This document shows positions 17,808-27,805 of a stretch of 64,000 bases of DNA, piece by piece. The notes under the pieces are model-generated. The model saw nothing but the letters and a program-made list of their open reading frames with translations. It had not been told where the DNA came from and searched no databases. Position 1 is the first letter of the stretch. Each line of letters begins with the position of its first letter. This stretch comes from Microbulbifer sp. HZ11 (GTDB lineage: Bacteria; Pseudomonadota; Gammaproteobacteria; Pseudomonadales; Cellvibrionaceae). The translations under genes and the position numbers were made by a program. The stretch is from positions 1,550,001 through 1,614,000 of the forward strand of contig NZ_JELR01000001.1 in assembly GCF_000708675.1 (NCBI RefSeq). The letters are read 5' to 3'.

Positions 17808-18746
17808 TTATCTGCCGGTACGGCGGATATAGCTGGCAGGATCGACCGGTCGGTCGTTTTTATACACTTCGAAATGCACATGGGGTCCGGTGGAGCGGCC
17901 ACTGGAACCCATCAGGGCGATCACCTGGCCGCGCTTGACCACATCACCAACCTTGACCTTGAGTTCACTGTTGTGCCCGTAGCGGGTCTTATAGCCATTG
18001 CCATGGTTGATTTCCACCAGCTGGCCATAGCCATAACGATCTTCCGCCCAGGTCACCACGCCGGCCGCCACGGACACAACATCAGAGCCCTTCTTGCCGG
18101 CGAAATCGACACCTTTGTGCCAGGAGCGGCGGCCGCTGAAAGGATCGGTACGGTATCCGTAGCGGGAAGACATCCAACCGCGAGTAATCGGGCGGCCGGC
18201 GATAAACTGTTCGTCCTGCAGCTGGCGGCGCGCCATCAGGTTATCCAGCGTCTGCAGCTGCATCTGGCGGTCTTCGATTTGATCGGACAGATCGCCGATG
18301 ACTTCGAGAAACTCGGGGGGCTGGTAGGGGAGCTCGCTGGCACCACTGATACCCGGGTCTTCCGGGCCGCCCACAGCGGGCATACTGCCAAACTGAAACT
18401 CACCTTCATCCAGTTTGGCCATGGTAGTAAGCCGCTCACCCAGCGCGTCCAGGCGGGTCAGCCGAGCCTGCATCTCCGCAAGCTTTACCGTCAGTGCGGT
18501 GAGCTGCTCACGCGCCTGCTGATCCGCTTCCTGAATCTGATCCTGCTGTTTGCGCAAGGCCTTGTTCCACGCCTTGACCGCGCGGGAGTCGAATACGTCG
18601 GATTCTGTAGCGGGAAGGTTGGCCCCGATAAGCAACGCGCCAACGGGCAGGCCCAACAGACAGAGGCCGAGCAGAGCTTTACTCAGGCCACCGAAGTTGA
18701 AAGTGCGCGACACACCGCCGCGGTCATTGACGAGGATAACTTTCAT
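17808..18746 (-). CDS. M23 (LytM) family metallopeptidase, membrane-anchored
   Basis: A 312-residue protein with an N-terminal membrane anchor, a coiled-coil region (about 75-165) and a C-terminal LytM domain. Peptidase motifs are HKGVDFAG (first zinc ligands) and GPHVHFEV (the HxH). It is probably an active peptidoglycan endopeptidase, because the zinc-binding residues are present. The ATG at 18746 (MKVILVNDRGG) is preferred over an upstream in-frame TTG, because related proteins begin with this MKVIL-type sequence. No strong ribosome site is visible for either start. It occupies the lpxC-secA interval where secM lies in enterobacteria, which suggests coupling with envelope growth. Confidence 0.88.
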   Translation of the reverse strand: MKVILVNDRGGVSRTFNFGGLSKALLGLCLLGLPVGALLIGANLPATESDVFDSRAVKAWNKALRKQQDQIQEADQQAREQLTALTVKLAEMQARLTRLDALGERLTTMAKLDEGEFQFGSMPAVGGPEDPGISGASELPYQPPEFLEVIGDLSDQIEDRQMQLQTLDNLMARRQLQDEQFIAGRPITRGWMSSRYGYRTDPFSGRRSWHKGVDFAGKKGSDVVSVAAGVVTWAEDRYGYGQLVEINHGNGYKTRYGHNSELKVKVGDVVKRGQVIALMGSSGRSTGPHVHFEVYKNDRPVDPASYIRRTGR

Positions 18747-19021
18747 TTCAGGCGCATTTCTGACGTACAAGGTTTGCGACAAATTGTTGTTTTAGTATTC
18801 GGCCCTCGACAGTCTTTCAGTCACAGCATCGAGACCAGAAGTTTCCAGTCAAAACGCGCACGAGCCCGTTACACACGGCTCTTCAGTGACTTCTGTCGGA
18901 GGCCGGGACTGCCGCATCCTGCTTGCCCCGGGCGCCATCCTCATGGCGAGTGCCAGCCAATGTAACACGCACTGGCGGCGAAATAAGAATACTGGCGCAC
19001 AAATCATTGCTCGCCACAAAC

Positions 19022-19052
19022 AAAAAAGCCGGCAATTTTCGTGCCGGCTTTT
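19022..19052 (-). terminator. Intrinsic terminator of lpxC
   Basis: The stem AGCCGGC/GCCGGCT with a 9-nt loop is followed by six T residues on the minus strand, right after lpxC. The opposite strand has four T residues, so it may work weakly in both directions. Confidence 0.85.
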
Positions 19053-19066
19053 GCGTCAAGTGCTTC

Positions 19067-19978
19067 TTACACCGCCAGAATCGGCTTGACGTAAGAGATT
19101 GGCGCTTCCTGTTCATCTTCGAAAGTAACCATTTCCCATGCGTCTTCCTGAGCCATCAGGGTACGCAGGGATTTGTTGTTCAGAGCATGACCGGATTTAA
19201 AGGCCTTGAACTCACCGATCACACTGGTACCCAGCAGATACAGGTCGCCGATGGCATCGAGAATCTTGTGCTTCACGAACTCGTCTTCATAGCGCAGACC
19301 ACCCTCATTGAGGATACGGTACTGGTCGATAACGATGGCGTTATCCACACTGCCGCCCTGCACCAGACCTTTGGAGCGCAAATACTCGATTTCGTGCATG
19401 AAGCCAAAGGTACGCGCACGGCTCACTTCCTTCACGAAGGAGGTGCTGGAGAAATCTACAGAGGAGCTGAGGTTGCGCCCCTCGAAAACCGGGTGATCAA
19501 AATCAATGGTGAAAGACACCTTGAAGCCGTTAAACGGCAGGAAACTGGCAACCTTATCGCCCTCTTCCACAGTCACCGGCTTCTTGATCCGCAGGAATTT
19601 CTTGGGAGCGGCCTGCTCCTGAATACCTGCAGACTGAATCAGAAACACGAAAGGACCGGCACTGCCGTCCATGATCGGCACTTCCTGGGCGGACAGTTCG
19701 ACAATCGCATTGTCGATACCCAGACCAGCCATGGCGGACAGCAGGTGCTCAACCGTGGCTATACGCACGTCACCCTTCACCAATGTGGTGGAGAGCAGGG
19801 TGTCGCCCACGTTTTCAGCACGCGCTTCAATCTCAACCACCGGATCCAGATCGACCCGACGGAATACGATACCACTGTTCACCGGCGCCGGTTTCAGGGT
19901 CAAAATGACCTTCTTACCGGTATGCAGGCCAACACCAGTGGCACGAATAGCGTTTTTGAGAGTGCGCTGTTTGATCAT
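19067..19978 (-). CDS. lpxC: UDP-3-O-acyl-N-acetylglucosamine deacetylase LpxC
   Basis: A 303-residue zinc amidase that catalyses the first committed step of lipid A synthesis. The N-terminus [20 protein letters not shown] is typical of the family. Zinc and catalytic motifs present are [13 protein letters not shown], the [11 protein letters not shown] segment and the later HALNN region with the conserved catalytic His. Its length matches E. coli LpxC (305). The C-terminus is LpxC-like, but I could not judge whether it carries an FtsH degradation signal. It is the last gene of the dcw block but is separated from ftsZ by a long structured gap. Confidence 0.97.
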   Translation of the reverse strand: MIKQRTLKNAIRATGVGLHTGKKVILTLKPAPVNSGIVFRRVDLDPVVEIEARAENVGDTLLSTTLVKGDVRIATVEHLLSAMAGLGIDNAIVELSAQEVPIMDGSAGPFVFLIQSAGIQEQAAPKKFLRIKKPVTVEEGDKVASFLPFNGFKVSFTIDFDHPVFEGRNLSSSVDFSSTSFVKEVSRARTFGFMHEIEYLRSKGLVQGGSVDNAIVIDQYRILNEGGLRYEDEFVKHKILDAIGDLYLLGTSVIGEFKAFKSGHALNNKSLRTLMAQEDAWEMVTFEDEQEAPISYVKPILAV

Positions 19979-20376
19979 CTATATCTAGGTTCCCAATCGG
20001 TGAGCTGCGCACGAACCGCAGCGAGCCGGCGATAGTAACAGAAAATATACGCCAAAACTACAGAAACCCGTTCGGTCATTTCCCGGAGTGTCTGCAGTTA
20101 CGGCACACCATTTCCACCCTGCTTCCCAAAAGCATAGTCCACTGAGAAGACTATTGCGCCAGATCGGCGCACAGGCCGGAAACAATCTGGTGTTTATTGT
20201 ACGCCTTTACCAGGCTGCTGGAGGTTAACAAGTGTTAACTTACGCCCAAAACCTGAAGGTCACCACATTTTATGGTCGGGTTGCTGAATTCCCCCTGAAT
20301 GCCACCGCCTTCCTGCGATGTACTACCAGTTTCTTCCCTGTCTGTTCTTATCCAAAAGCTGCGCTTTCGGCCCTGG

Positions 20377-20513
20377 GGGGAGCGGTACCTCAGGTTAGGA
20401 AGGTTCCGCTCTCCTCGCCGGAGTGGGCGAATGCCCGGAATTTCACCGGGCACAGACATGAGCAGATGCCGCCGCTGCTCCAGCGAGCCCCTCACAGGGT
20501 GATGGATACCCTG
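20377..20513 (-). other. Three strong hairpins in the ftsZ-lpxC intergenic region
   Basis: The 559-bp gap between lpxC and ftsZ has no credible gene but holds a highly structured core. One stem pairs 20377-20390 with 20401-20414 (12 of 14 pairs, 10-nt loop). A second pairs TGCCCGG 20432-20438 with CCGGGCA 20446-20452. A third pairs CAGGGT 20495-20500 with ACCCTG 20508-20513. None is followed by a T-run on the minus strand. They would be transcribed downstream of ftsZ and upstream of lpxC, and could be an RNA-processing site, an lpxC leader or a small RNA. No known family was recognised. Confidence 0.5.
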
Positions 20514-20537
20514 CTGGACCCAAAGAGCCAAACGGTA

Positions 20538-21740
20538 TCAGTCCGCCTGACGGCGCAGGAATGCAGGAATATCCAGGTATTCCATATCCTGATCCGGGCT
20601 GAGGGACGGCATGGCGCGCTCGCGCTTCACCTCAGCGCGGGCGTTGTTGCGCACTTCTTGCGTCTCGCGGGCAGTCTCTGCCGGCGCCGCTGGACGAACC
20701 GACTCACGGGGCTCAGCGCGACGGGTGTTATCAACCACTTTAGTCGGGCGGGCGACCTGGGCACCGGCATCACCGAGGCCCGCGGCCACGACAGTGACAC
20801 GCATCTCGTCACCCAGCTTGTCGTCCACCGCGGTACCAATAACCACGGTGGCGTCGTCGGAGGCGATCTCCTGAACAATCTGCCCCACTTCGGAGTATTC
20901 GCCCAGAGTCAGCTCCTGACAGCCGGCCTCTTCGCTTCCGGTGATGATATTCACCAGAATGCCGCGAGCGCCCTGCAGGTTGACGTTGTCCAAAAGCGGG
21001 CTGCGCACCGCTTTTTCTGCCGCCTCGCGGGCACGGTTTTCACCGACCGCAGAGCCGGAGCCCATCATCGCCATACCCATTTCAGACATTACGGTACGCA
21101 CATCCGCAAAGTCGACGTTCATAATACCGGGACGGATCATCAGGTCGGCAATCCCCTGCACCGCGCCCAGCAGTACATTGTCAGCTTCCTTATAGGCGGC
21201 CTTCATGGTGATCTTGTTGCCGAGCACTTCCAGCAGGCGATCGTTGGGGATGGTGATCAGAGAGTCCACTTTGTCGCGCAGCTCGAGGATGCCCTCTTCT
21301 GCCACGGTGGTACGCTTGCGCCCCTCGATCATAAACGGACGAGTGACCACAGCAACGGTGAGGATACCCAGGTCCTTGGCAATTTCCGCCACGATTGGAG
21401 CACCGCCGGTACCAGTACCCCCCCCCATACCCGCAGTGATAAATACCATGTCTGCACCGGTCAGTACTTCCGCGATGCGCTCGCGATCTTCCAACGCAGA
21501 CTGACGGCCCACATCCGGATTCGCGCCCGCGCCCAGGCCTCGGGTAATCGTGTTTCCCAACTGCAGGATGGTCTGCGCTTCCACATCTTTCAGCGCCTGA
21601 GCATCGGTATTGGCACAGATAAAGTCCACGCCGTCTACTTCACTGGCAATCATGTGCTTGACGGCATTACCGCCGCCACCACCGACTCCAATCACCTTAA
21701 TGACAGGCTTATCCTGTACGCTATCTACGAGTTCGAACAT
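20538..21740 (-). CDS. ftsZ: Cell division GTPase FtsZ
   Basis: A 400-residue tubulin homologue that polymerises into the Z-ring at midcell. The nucleotide-binding motif GGGGGNAVKHM lies near the N-terminus, with the signature GGGTGTGGAP further on. After a variable charged linker, the C-terminal tail MEYLDIPAFLRRQAD is the conserved peptide bound by FtsA and ZipA. AGGGGAAC is well placed before the ATG. It is the last division gene of the cluster, about 75 bp after ftsA. Confidence 0.98.
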   Translation of the reverse strand: MFELVDSVQDKPVIKVIGVGGGGGNAVKHMIASEVDGVDFICANTDAQALKDVEAQTILQLGNTITRGLGAGANPDVGRQSALEDRERIAEVLTGADMVFITAGMGGGTGTGGAPIVAEIAKDLGILTVAVVTRPFMIEGRKRTTVAEEGILELRDKVDSLITIPNDRLLEVLGNKITMKAAYKEADNVLLGAVQGIADLMIRPGIMNVDFADVRTVMSEMGMAMMGSGSAVGENRAREAAEKAVRSPLLDNVNLQGARGILVNIITGSEEAGCQELTLGEYSEVGQIVQEIASDDATVVIGTAVDDKLGDEMRVTVVAAGLGDAGAQVARPTKVVDNTRRAEPRESVRPAAPAETARETQEVRNNARAEVKRERAMPSLSPDQDMEYLDIPAFLRRQAD

Positions 21741-21816
21741 TGCTGTTCCCCTTTTTTGCTCATGTCCAAATTTATTAATTTGTCCGGGTATTTATTTTCG
21801 GCATTAGGGCCCCCTG

Positions 21817-23052
21817 CTAAAGGTTGCCTCTAAACCAGTGTTTAACCTTGTCCCACCACTGGTTTTCGTCGTGCTTGACTCGGGGCTGGCTACCCTTGCT
21901 CTCTTCCGCCTTGATGGCATACATCAGCAAGCCCACCCCAGTGGAATAGATGGGGTTGCTAACGATATCGGTCAGTCCGGCAATACCCTGTGGTACGGCC
22001 AGGCGCACAGGCATATGGAAAATTTCTTCCGCCAGTTCGACGGCACCTTCCATTTTTGAAGAACCGCCCGTTAATACAATGCCCGCAGCACACAGGTCTT
22101 CAAAACCGCTACGGCGTAACTCCGCCTGCACCAATGTGAACAATTCGTCGTACCGAGGCTCCACCACTTCCGCCAGCGCCTGGCGGGACAGGTCCCGCGG
22201 CGCGCGGTCGCCCACGCTCGGCACCTTGATGGTTTCCCCTTCACGGGCGAGCTTTGCCAACGCACAGGCATATTTGATCTTCAGGTCTTCCGCGTGAGGC
22301 GTCGGTGTACGCAATGCCATGGCAATGTCATTGGTTACCTGGTCGCCGGCAATAGGAATCACCCCGGTGTGTCGAATAGAGCCACCGGTGAAAACCGCAA
22401 TATCCGTGGTGCCACCACCGATGTCTACCATGCAGACACCGAGCTCCTTTTCATCATCGGTCAACACCGCATAACTGGAAGCCAATTGCTCCAGAATGAT
22501 GTCTTCCACTTCAAGGCCACAGCGGCGGATACACTTCTCGATATTCTGCGCCGCATTCACCGCGCCACTGACCAGGTGCACCTTTGCCTCGAGGCGTACA
22601 CCGGACATCCCCAGAGGTTCTTTCACCCCTTCCTGATTGTCGATCAGGTATTCCTGCGGCAGGGTGTGAAGGATTTTCTGATCCGCGGGGATCGCCACCG
22701 CCCGCGCAGCGTCAATTACACGATCCAGATCTTGCTGGGTCACTTCGCGGTCTTTGATCGCCACGATACCGTGGCTATTCAGACTGCGAATATGACTACC
22801 GGCAATACCCGCATACACCGAGTGAATCTCACAGCCCGCCATGAGCTCGGCTTCTTCCACCGCGCGCTGAATAGACTGCACTGTGGATTCAATATTCACC
22901 ACCACGCCCCGCTTCATACCGGTAGAGCGGTGAGAGCCGATTCCGACGATATTCAATTCGCCGTCTCCGGAAACTTCACCAACGATCGCCACCACCTTGG
23001 ATGTACCGATATCCAACCCGACGATCATGCGTGGTTCTGAGGACTGTGTCAT
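21817..23052 (-). CDS. ftsA: Cell division protein FtsA
   Basis: A 411-residue actin-like ATPase that tethers FtsZ to the membrane. It shows MIVGLDIGTSKVVAIVGEV at the start, the phosphate-2 motif VDIGGGTTDIAVF, and a C-terminal amphipathic tail (WWDKVKHWFRGNL) that acts as membrane anchor. The ATG at 23052 is chosen over an upstream in-frame start at 23091 because GAGG lies about 11 bp before it and the extra residues are not family-like. It sits between ftsQ and ftsZ. Confidence 0.97.
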   Translation of the reverse strand: MTQSSEPRMIVGLDIGTSKVVAIVGEVSGDGELNIVGIGSHRSTGMKRGVVVNIESTVQSIQRAVEEAELMAGCEIHSVYAGIAGSHIRSLNSHGIVAIKDREVTQQDLDRVIDAARAVAIPADQKILHTLPQEYLIDNQEGVKEPLGMSGVRLEAKVHLVSGAVNAAQNIEKCIRRCGLEVEDIILEQLASSYAVLTDDEKELGVCMVDIGGGTTDIAVFTGGSIRHTGVIPIAGDQVTNDIAMALRTPTPHAEDLKIKYACALAKLAREGETIKVPSVGDRAPRDLSRQALAEVVEPRYDELFTLVQAELRRSGFEDLCAAGIVLTGGSSKMEGAVELAEEIFHMPVRLAVPQGIAGLTDIVSNPIYSTGVGLLMYAIKAEESKGSQPRVKHDENQWWDKVKHWFRGNL

Positions 23053-23143
23053 TCGTATTTCAACCTCGCGGAACATTGCGCCGATCCACATTGTGCATGT
23101 CGGATCAGGGCCAGGTACCGCTTTTTATCTGCCTGTTTTGTTG

Positions 23144-23983
23144 TCAGTTTTGTTTGTTTTCCGTTGCCTTCCATTGCACCGCAACTGCGTTGTTATAGCG
23201 GGCATCCACCCCCGCGACTTTTTGCAGATGCGGCGCCAGTACGCCGCGTGTCAAACTGAGAAAGCGATCGACCCGCTCCAGCAGTTCATCGTGCCCGAGC
23301 TGCAAATGAATACCGCTCACCAGCTCCAGCTGCCAACCCGCCAGGTCATCGAATGAGAGGCGGCGCACTTCCATATCTTTGGTGGTCAACAGTCCAGCCA
23401 AGGCCTGGTACTGCATCATGATTCGATCCACCAGATCTGCGTCGCCAGCCAACTCCGGCAACCGCAGGTCTTTCAAATTTTCCGGTCGTGGCAACAAAGC
23501 CCCGCTGGCGATCAGAAGTTGGTCTCCGCCCCAGATCGCGAGCGGCTCTGCTTCCTCAACGACGACCTCAATCCCGTTGGGCCACCGGCGACTTACCGTT
23601 GCGTTAACAATCCACGGATCGGCCAACAGCGCATTGCGTATCTCATCGATATTCATTGCGAAGAAGCCGTTACTCAGGTGCGGTAGCAATATATCTTCGA
23701 CCGCTTTCTCACTGACTGCTCGGAACGGCGCCTTCACACGCACATTTTCCAGGGCATCCATGCGGCTCAATTCCACCGCAGGGGCCTTCTGCCAGAGCCA
23801 GTGCGCGGTGTAACCCAGCGCACCGGCGACCAGCAACAACATGCAGACCGTACCAAGAACACGCAGCACCCCTGGTGCGGACTGATGATCCGGGTTCGGT
23901 AAAGCGCGAGCGCCACGCACCGCCTTCTTCGGTTTTCTATTCTTCGCCACTTTTTCGCGGGACGATTTTGTTTCTCTACCCAC
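23144..23983 (-). CDS. ftsQ: Cell division protein FtsQ
   Basis: A 279-residue bitopic divisome protein linking early and late division proteins through FtsB/FtsL. A basic cytoplasmic N-terminus is followed by one membrane helix (about 40-65), a POTRA domain starting around LENVRVKAPF and the beta domain. It begins only 12 bp after murC. In many gammaproteobacteria ddlB lies between these two genes; here it is absent. Confidence 0.94.
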   Translation of the reverse strand: MGRETKSSREKVAKNRKPKKAVRGARALPNPDHQSAPGVLRVLGTVCMLLLVAGALGYTAHWLWQKAPAVELSRMDALENVRVKAPFRAVSEKAVEDILLPHLSNGFFAMNIDEIRNALLADPWIVNATVSRRWPNGIEVVVEEAEPLAIWGGDQLLIASGALLPRPENLKDLRLPELAGDADLVDRIMMQYQALAGLLTTKDMEVRRLSFDDLAGWQLELVSGIHLQLGHDELLERVDRFLSLTRGVLAPHLQKVAGVDARYNNAVAVQWKATENKQN

Positions 23984-23995
23984 TGCCGGCTACCG

Positions 23996-25480
23996 TTACT
24001 TGTCGCCGAGGCGCCATTCCGACAATTGCTGGGCCAGGCCACCAACGTTACCTGCCCCCTGGGTAAGCACGATATCCCCAGGCTCCAGAAGATCCGCAAG
24101 GATTGGTGGTACCTGGTCAACTTTTTCAGCAAAAATCGGATCCACCTGCCCGCGATTGCGAATGCTACGCGCCAGAGTTCGCCCATCGGCACCCGGGATT
24201 ACTGCTTCGCCCGCGCTGTATACATCCAGAAGAACCAGCTTGTCGACCTGTGAAAGCACCTGCACAAAATCTTCGAACAAATCCCGGGTACGGGTATATC
24301 GATGGGGCTGGTACACCATCACCAGCCGCCGCTCTGGCCAACCGTCACGCACCGTCTTGATCGTCGCGGCAACTTCTCGGGGATGGTGGCCGTAGTCATC
24401 CACCAACATGACCTTGTCCGCATCCGGGTCGTCACTGACTGGGTACTCACCGTATATCTGGAAGCGACGCCCAACGCCCTGGAAGCCTTTCAGCCCTTCG
24501 CGGATAGCGGCGTCGCTTACCCCTTCTTCAGACGCCACTGCGATAGCTGCCGTCGCATTCAGTACATTGTGGATACCGGGTACATTGACGCATACATCGA
24601 TTACGCTGCCATCGGGGCGCAACACATTAAAGAAACTGCGCAGCGGTTCCTGGCGCACATCACTGATGCGAAAGTCATTACCCTCATCGAATCCATAGGT
24701 GGCGACCGGTCGCGCCAGCTTAGGAATAATTTCCTGAACATTTGCATCGTCACCACACATCACCGCCAGCCCATAAAATGGCAGGTTGTGAATAAAGTCG
24801 ATGAAGATCTGTTTGACCTTTTCGAAATCTCCACCATAGGTTTCCATGTGATCCGCATCGATATTGGTCACTACGGTAACCATCGGCTGCAGATGCAGGA
24901 AGGAGGCATCGCTCTCATCCGCCTCGGCCACAAGGTAGCGACTCTCACCGAGCGCGGCATTTGCGCCGGCACTGTTCACCAACCCGCCAATCACAAACGT
25001 GGGATCCTTGCCGTCAGCGGCAAAAATTGACGCAATCAGACTTGTAGTCGTGGTCTTACCATGGGTTCCGGCAACCGCAATGCCGTAGCGATACCGCATC
25101 AATTCACCGAGCATCTCCGCACGGCGCACCACAGGGATGCGGTTCTCCCGCGCCGCAGTCAACTCGGGGTTATCACCGTAGATGGCCGAAGAATTGACCA
25201 CGACATCAACGTCCCTGACGTTTTCGGCGGTGTGGCCAATCTGCACTTTTACACCCAGGCCGCGCAGTCGCTCGGTTACCTTGCTGTCGCGCAGGTCCGA
25301 GCCTGATACTTCGTAGCCCTGGTTCTGCAGCACTTCTGCAATACCACTCATTCCCGCACCACCCACACCAATAAAGTGGATACGGCGTATACGACGCATA
25401 GCGGGTACGTGATAGTGGCGCTCGCCCGTTTCGCTCATAACAATTCCTGATTCGGCGCTTCCGGCTTTTCCGTCAGTCAT
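23996..25480 (-). CDS. murC: UDP-N-acetylmuramate--L-alanine ligase MurC
   Basis: A 494-residue ATP-dependent ligase that adds L-Ala to UDP-MurNAc. The N-terminal nucleotide-binding motif is [16 protein letters not shown], with the Mur ligase P-loop [11 protein letters not shown] and the C-terminal DDYGHHP motif. The first ATG (25480) has AAGG upstream and follows murG by one base. A second ATG at 25438 with AGGA before it would remove 14 non-conserved residues and could be the real start. Confidence 0.97.
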   Translation of the reverse strand: MTDGKAGSAESGIVMSETGERHYHVPAMRRIRRIHFIGVGGAGMSGIAEVLQNQGYEVSGSDLRDSKVTERLRGLGVKVQIGHTAENVRDVDVVVNSSAIYGDNPELTAARENRIPVVRRAEMLGELMRYRYGIAVAGTHGKTTTTSLIASIFAADGKDPTFVIGGLVNSAGANAALGESRYLVAEADESDASFLHLQPMVTVVTNIDADHMETYGGDFEKVKQIFIDFIHNLPFYGLAVMCGDDANVQEIIPKLARPVATYGFDEGNDFRISDVRQEPLRSFFNVLRPDGSVIDVCVNVPGIHNVLNATAAIAVASEEGVSDAAIREGLKGFQGVGRRFQIYGEYPVSDDPDADKVMLVDDYGHHPREVAATIKTVRDGWPERRLVMVYQPHRYTRTRDLFEDFVQVLSQVDKLVLLDVYSAGEAVIPGADGRTLARSIRNRGQVDPIFAEKVDQVPPILADLLEPGDIVLTQGAGNVGGLAQQLSEWRLGDK

Positions 25481-25481
25481 C

Positions 25482-26579
25482 TCAGCACCTTAACTCTTCG
25501 CGGCACACGGACAGCACTCGACTGGTTGCGTCGGGTTTAGCCACGCGACGCGCAGCTTCAGCCATGGCCAGTAATTTTTTGGGATCGGCGAACAAACTGC
25601 TCAACAACTTCGCCAGCTGGTCCGCATCCAGATCATCCTGCTGGATCACACGAGCGGCGCCCGCCTGCTGCAACCACTCTCCGTTTTTTGTCTGGTGGTC
25701 ATCAATGGCGAAAGGGAAGGGCACCATGATTGCACCCAGCCCCGCCGCCGCAATTTCGGAAACCGTCAGAGCACCTGAGCGACAGATCACCAGGTCGGCC
25801 TGGCGATATGCCGCCGCCATATCAGCAATAAACGGCACGACATCCGCCGCCACACCTACACGCTCGTAGGCCTCTTTCGCCACATCCAGGTGTCGCTGCC
25901 CGGCCTGATGCACCACCAATGGCCGGCTGTCCGCCGGTATTTTTGCCAGCGCCTGAGGTACCAGCTCATTAATCGCCACCGCTCCCAGGCTGCCCCCCAG
26001 AATTAACAGATGTGGAGGCTGCCTGGTGCCAACGCGCTGGGCAGGCTCCGGCAGACTGGAGATTTCCTCACGCACTGGATTTCCGACCTCTTCCGCCTTT
26101 GGGAGACCGCTGGGGAATGCTTCCAGCACACGGTTCGCAACTTTGGCCAACAGCCGGTTGGTCGTGCCCGCCACCGCGTTCTGTTCGTGAATAATCAACG
26201 GGACTCCGGCAAGCCGTGCGGCCACCCCACCGGGGCCCGTAGCAAAACCGCCGAATCCAAGAACCGCATCTGGTCCCACGGCTTTCACAACCTTGCGCGC
26301 CTGCCAAATCGCTTTAGTGATCTGCAGCGGTGCTTTCAGCAGTGCCGCCTTACCTTTGCCGCGAATGCCTTCAACAGTAATAAAGTGCAATGGGATATCC
26401 GCCGCCGGAATTAATTGCGACTCAATACCGCGCATAGTCCCCAACCACTCGATCACAGCACCCTGTTCCCGCAGAGCATTGGCCACCGCCAGTGCAGGGA
26501 ATACATGACCACCGGTGCCACCGGCCATCATTAGGATTTTCTTGCCGGCAAACGGCTTGGCATTGTCGCTCGCGCTCAT
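25482..26579 (-). CDS. murG: UDP-GlcNAc:lipid I transferase MurG
   Basis: A 365-residue GT28 glycosyltransferase that adds GlcNAc to lipid I on the inner face of the membrane to form lipid II. The G-loop [16 protein letters not shown] is present, as are the family's [17 protein letters not shown] and [17 protein letters not shown] motifs, which bind the donor nucleotide sugar. The ATG at 26579 overlaps the ftsW stop by one base; a GTG directly before it is the alternative start. Confidence 0.97.
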   Translation of the reverse strand: MSASDNAKPFAGKKILMMAGGTGGHVFPALAVANALREQGAVIEWLGTMRGIESQLIPAADIPLHFITVEGIRGKGKAALLKAPLQITKAIWQARKVVKAVGPDAVLGFGGFATGPGGVAARLAGVPLIIHEQNAVAGTTNRLLAKVANRVLEAFPSGLPKAEEVGNPVREEISSLPEPAQRVGTRQPPHLLILGGSLGAVAINELVPQALAKIPADSRPLVVHQAGQRHLDVAKEAYERVGVAADVVPFIADMAAAYRQADLVICRSGALTVSEIAAAGLGAIMVPFPFAIDDHQTKNGEWLQQAGAARVIQQDDLDADQLAKLLSSLFADPKKLLAMAEAARRVAKPDATSRVLSVCREELRC

Positions 26580-27805
26580 CACGCTGCCTCCCCGGTTTTC
26601 CGATCGCCCAGTTGCAGTGGGTTGAAAATCGGCAACTGACTTATTTTGGCGAAACGACCCTGGTCCTCTCCTTCGTCACTATTCAGTTCTCTCTGCGCGC
26701 GCCAGGCGAGTGCAAACAATCCGAAGCACACCACCAGGCTGGAACCACCAGAGCTGACAAACGGCAGCGTCAAACCTTTTGTAGGCAAAAGGCCCGATGC
26801 CACCCCCATATTCACGAACGCCTGCCCAGCTAACAGCACCGCAATACCGAAGGTCAGCAGTGCGGCGAAATAAGCCTGCTTTTGCAACGCCTTGCGCACC
26901 AGCCTCAGCAGGGACCAGGTCAGTGCGCTGTACAGGGCGATCACCAGCAGGCCACCCACCAGGCCCCACTCTTCCGCGAGAATCGCAAACACGAAGTCGG
27001 TGTGCGCCTCGGGCAGGTAAAACAGCTTCTGCACGCTGTTTCCAAGCCCCACGCCAAACCACTCACCACGCCCAAACGCAATCAGCGACTGAGTGAGCTG
27101 GTACCCGGCCGCGTACTGCTCGGCCCAGGGGTCCCAGAAAGTCGTCAGGCGCTGTAATCGGTAGGGACTGAAAATCGCCATCATCACCAGGCCACAGGCC
27201 GCCAGAGCTACCAGCATAAAGGTGTGCGGCAGGCGCGCACCAGCGAGAAACACCATCGCCAGTGCGGTGCCGGCAATAACCACAACGGAACCAAAATCCG
27301 GCTCCAGCAACAGCAGAATCGCCACGACTCCCAGCACGGAAATCGGCACCATAAAGCTGCTCCAATGGCGCAGCTTTTCCTGACGCCGGGTCAGGAAACT
27401 GGCGAAAAATACCAGGCAGCAAAATTTGGCAATTTCCGCTGGCTGCACGGTAATCGGCCCCAGTGCAATCCAGCGCATACTGCCGTTGACTGCACGGCCA
27501 ACACCTGGAATCAGCACTACCACTAACATGGCACAGGCAAAAATCAGCAATGTCCACGACAGGTTTGACCAGGTACTGAGGGAAATTCGGCTCAGCACAA
27601 ACGCACCCAGCACACCCACAGCAAGAAATACCAGATGCCGCTTTAGAAAGTGCCACTCGTCATTGTATAGATCCGAGGCGTAAGCAACCGACGCTGAGGC
27701 GACCATCACCACACCGATACTGGCCAATGCCGCGACACAGAAAGGCAGCACCCAGGCATATGGATCGACTTCCTGATTGGCAGCACTCAGAGGCAACTTA
27801 CTCAC
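26579..27805 (-). CDS. ftsW: SEDS peptidoglycan polymerase FtsW
   Basis: A 408-residue polytopic SEDS protein that polymerises septal glycan together with PBP3. About ten hydrophobic segments are visible. Family motifs include PAEIAKFCCLVFFA, the catalytic-Asp loop EAHTDFVFAILAEEWG, and the C-terminal LPFVSSGGSSL. The start is a GTG overlapping the murD stop by four bases, so translation is likely coupled. Confidence 0.97.
   Translation of the reverse strand: MSKLPLSAANQEVDPYAWVLPFCVAALASIGVVMVASASVAYASDLYNDEWHFLKRHLVFLAVGVLGAFVLSRISLSTWSNLSWTLLIFACAMLVVVLIPGVGRAVNGSMRWIALGPITVQPAEIAKFCCLVFFASFLTRRQEKLRHWSSFMVPISVLGVVAILLLLEPDFGSVVVIAGTALAMVFLAGARLPHTFMLVALAACGLVMMAIFSPYRLQRLTTFWDPWAEQYAAGYQLTQSLIAFGRGEWFGVGLGNSVQKLFYLPEAHTDFVFAILAEEWGLVGGLLVIALYSALTWSLLRLVRKALQKQAYFAALLTFGIAVLLAGQAFVNMGVASGLLPTKGLTLPFVSSGGSSLVVCFGLFALAWRAQRELNSDEGEDQGRFAKISQLPIFNPLQLGDRKTGEAA

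Noticed and set aside
17805-18965. 386-codon plus-strand ORF antisense to the M23 peptidase
   Set aside because: The clear M23 catalytic motifs are on the minus strand; the plus frame has no recognisable feature.
20420-20460. Cobalamin-riboswitch-like CCGGTGAAATTCCGG on the minus strand between ftsZ and lpxC
   Set aside because: The short core resembles the B12 riboswitch loop, but the following conserved CCCGC-type segment and the rest of the aptamer are missing, and the downstream gene is lpxC rather than a B12 gene. Probably chance pairing.
20235-20531. 98-codon minus-strand ORF between ftsZ and lpxC
   Set aside because: No family resemblance and poor composition for a protein; it coincides with the RNA hairpins, which explain the sequence better.
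20232-21833. 533-codon plus-strand ORF antisense to ftsZ
   Set aside because: FtsZ is unmistakable on the minus strand; this is a mirror frame.
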